From Onthophagus taurus (Eukaryota > Arthropoda > Insecta > Coleoptera > Scarabaeidae): DNA of 64,000 nucleotides. Shown piece by piece: positions 63,223-64,000 of the stretch. The notes under the pieces are model-generated. The model saw only the letters and a list, made by a program, of their open reading frames with translations, ran no database searches and had not been told where the DNA came from. The stretch covers positions 20,832,001 through 20,896,000 of the forward strand of contig NC_091973.1 of the NCBI RefSeq assembly GCF_036711975.1, in the 5' to 3' direction. Position numbers and translations under genes: made by a program. The number at the start of each line of letters is the position of its first letter. Position 1 is the first letter of the stretch.

Positions 63223-63630
63223 CAACTTACTTGTATTTCTTGTTATACATATATTTAATTCTATTTATTTTATAGTTTTATTAATTCTTAATTTCCCCAT
63301 TACACTCTTCAAGCATTGCAAGTGCTTCATTGAGTAAAACATTTCTGAAATAAATTGTATGCTATGTTCCTGGCGTACTACATATAGGACATCAAAAAAC
63401 AATTTTGATTTACTAAGATTTATGGAAAGCATTTCGATTCAAACAACTGCACATCGAAAGATGAACATATTTTTAATAATAATATAAGAAAATTTTAATT
63501 TTCGTCGTTTTTACCGATTTATAAACCCACGATGATCTCATACGACGGTGAAGTTGTTACTGAAGGTATATACGCGAGTGGGCGAGGAAAAATTACTAAT
63601 ACCTAAATCGTGTTACAACTTGTTCCTGGT

Positions 63631-63646
63631 GTCCTACATGTAGGAC
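63631..63646. repeat. 16-bp perfect palindrome near piggyBac end
   Basis: GTCCTACATGTAGGAC is self-complementary and lies 16 bases inside TTAA (63663-63666). A related string, TTCCTGGCGTACTACATATAG, occurs at about 63367, so the motif is present twice. Confidence 0.75.
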
Positions 63647-63666
63647 GCTAGGCATATCTGGGTTAA

Positions 63667-64000
63667 GTAACCTCGGGTGTTGGAGGGGTGCAATCACCTT
63701 GGTGCAAATCGCCTGGATGTCCCCGGCACCTGGGGCCAATCCAAAATACGGGGCGGATGTTTTACAATAATTTTCTGAACCAACGAGGGAATTTGAGAAA
63801 GGGAACAATTTTTGACCACGGGGCCGGAAGATAACATCCGCCACTAGCTAATCCCAAAAATCATCACATAATTCTCAAACTGTCTTGGCGTAAGCGAACC
63901 CTCGCCCTTACACGTATTTTCTCCCGGCATCTTCCCTTCCATCAGGACGCTGGCGAAAGTTGTGTCGTTTATCACTAACCCTTCTATGTTTTCCCATAGA
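63667..64000. other. Unrecognised, G+C-richer sequence at the window edge
   Basis: On the minus strand two short peptides look coding-like in different frames: CKGEGSLTPRQFENYVMIFG (about 63850-63915) and SAPYFGLAPGAGDIQAICTK (about 63690-63755). I do not recognise the family. It may be the end of another retroelement cut by the window. Confidence 0.3.

Larger units (their letters stand above)
61588..63662 (-). pseudogene. piggyBac transposase relic with its 5' end
   Basis: From the 5' side: TTAA at 63663-63666, a 16-bp palindrome at 63631-63646, then an acidic N-terminus from 62990 (SGEEDQMSINNLPG, DTDDNIPLSELARKFQ). KDLINLITTETNRYAKEKNR and ISRDKFEFILSNFHLADN follow at 62281-62655. After a frame change come MIPYFGRHSCKQFIYGKPIR and YGYKLWVGAS. 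A 271-bp insertion (61842-62112) follows, then FEFHLVFDNFFTNIPLIEKL and LMGTGTVREN. The C-terminal motif and zinc domain are missing. Confidence 0.8.

Overview
The window looks like nuclear DNA of an insect with a transposon-rich, A+T-rich genome. The only ordinary host genes I recognise are a divergent pair of replication-dependent histone genes, H2A and H2B, at 0.96-2.05 kb. Both end in histone stem-loops and both proteins look like standard insect histones. The species cannot be fixed from the sequence. A TE-rich beetle or similar insect fits, but that is a guess.

Layout: 0-3.2 kb, the histone pair between copies of a foldback element. 3.2-6.6 kb, no genes, with one foldback MITE. 6.6-11.9 kb, two non-LTR retrotransposon (LINE) relics lying tail to tail, then Penelope-like (PLE) debris. 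12-18.3 kb, several piggyBac-type elements, one with both TIRs and TTAA sites, another split by a MITE. 18.46-20.86 kb, a hAT element with an uninterrupted 593-aa transposase. 21.3-30.4 kb, a three-level nest: an old hAT copy is split by a Harbinger element (AAT target duplication), which is itself split by a CR1-group LINE. 30.8-44.9 kb, a graveyard of Harbinger, Mutator-like, Jockey-like, Polinton-like, PLE, R2-like and Ty3-type fragments, an envelope-like ORF, and a truncated piggyBac. 45.2-54.4 kb, an unnamed multi-exon transposon-like gene on the minus strand, split by a piggyBac element (TTAA duplication) and by a Ty3/gypsy element with identical 121-bp LTRs (GGTTA duplication). 54.45-59.2 kb, a second, G+C-richer Ty3/gypsy element with 364-bp LTRs. 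59.2-63.7 kb, piggyBac and pogo-type relics.

Insertion order can be read directly from target duplications and split reading frames. The best preserved units are the gypsy element at 49.0-53.4 kb, the hAT at 18.5-20.9 kb, the Harbinger transposase and the LINE ORF2 inside it, and the piggyBac at 46.2-48.7 kb, whose transposase has one in-frame TGA. Recurrent oddities are short perfect palindromes that break reading frames, single TGA stops in otherwise conserved TE frames, and palindromic motifs near piggyBac ends. No tRNA, rRNA or CRISPR was seen. I cannot show that any of this is a new system. The most unusual candidate is the unnamed multi-exon gene at 45.6-54.4 kb.
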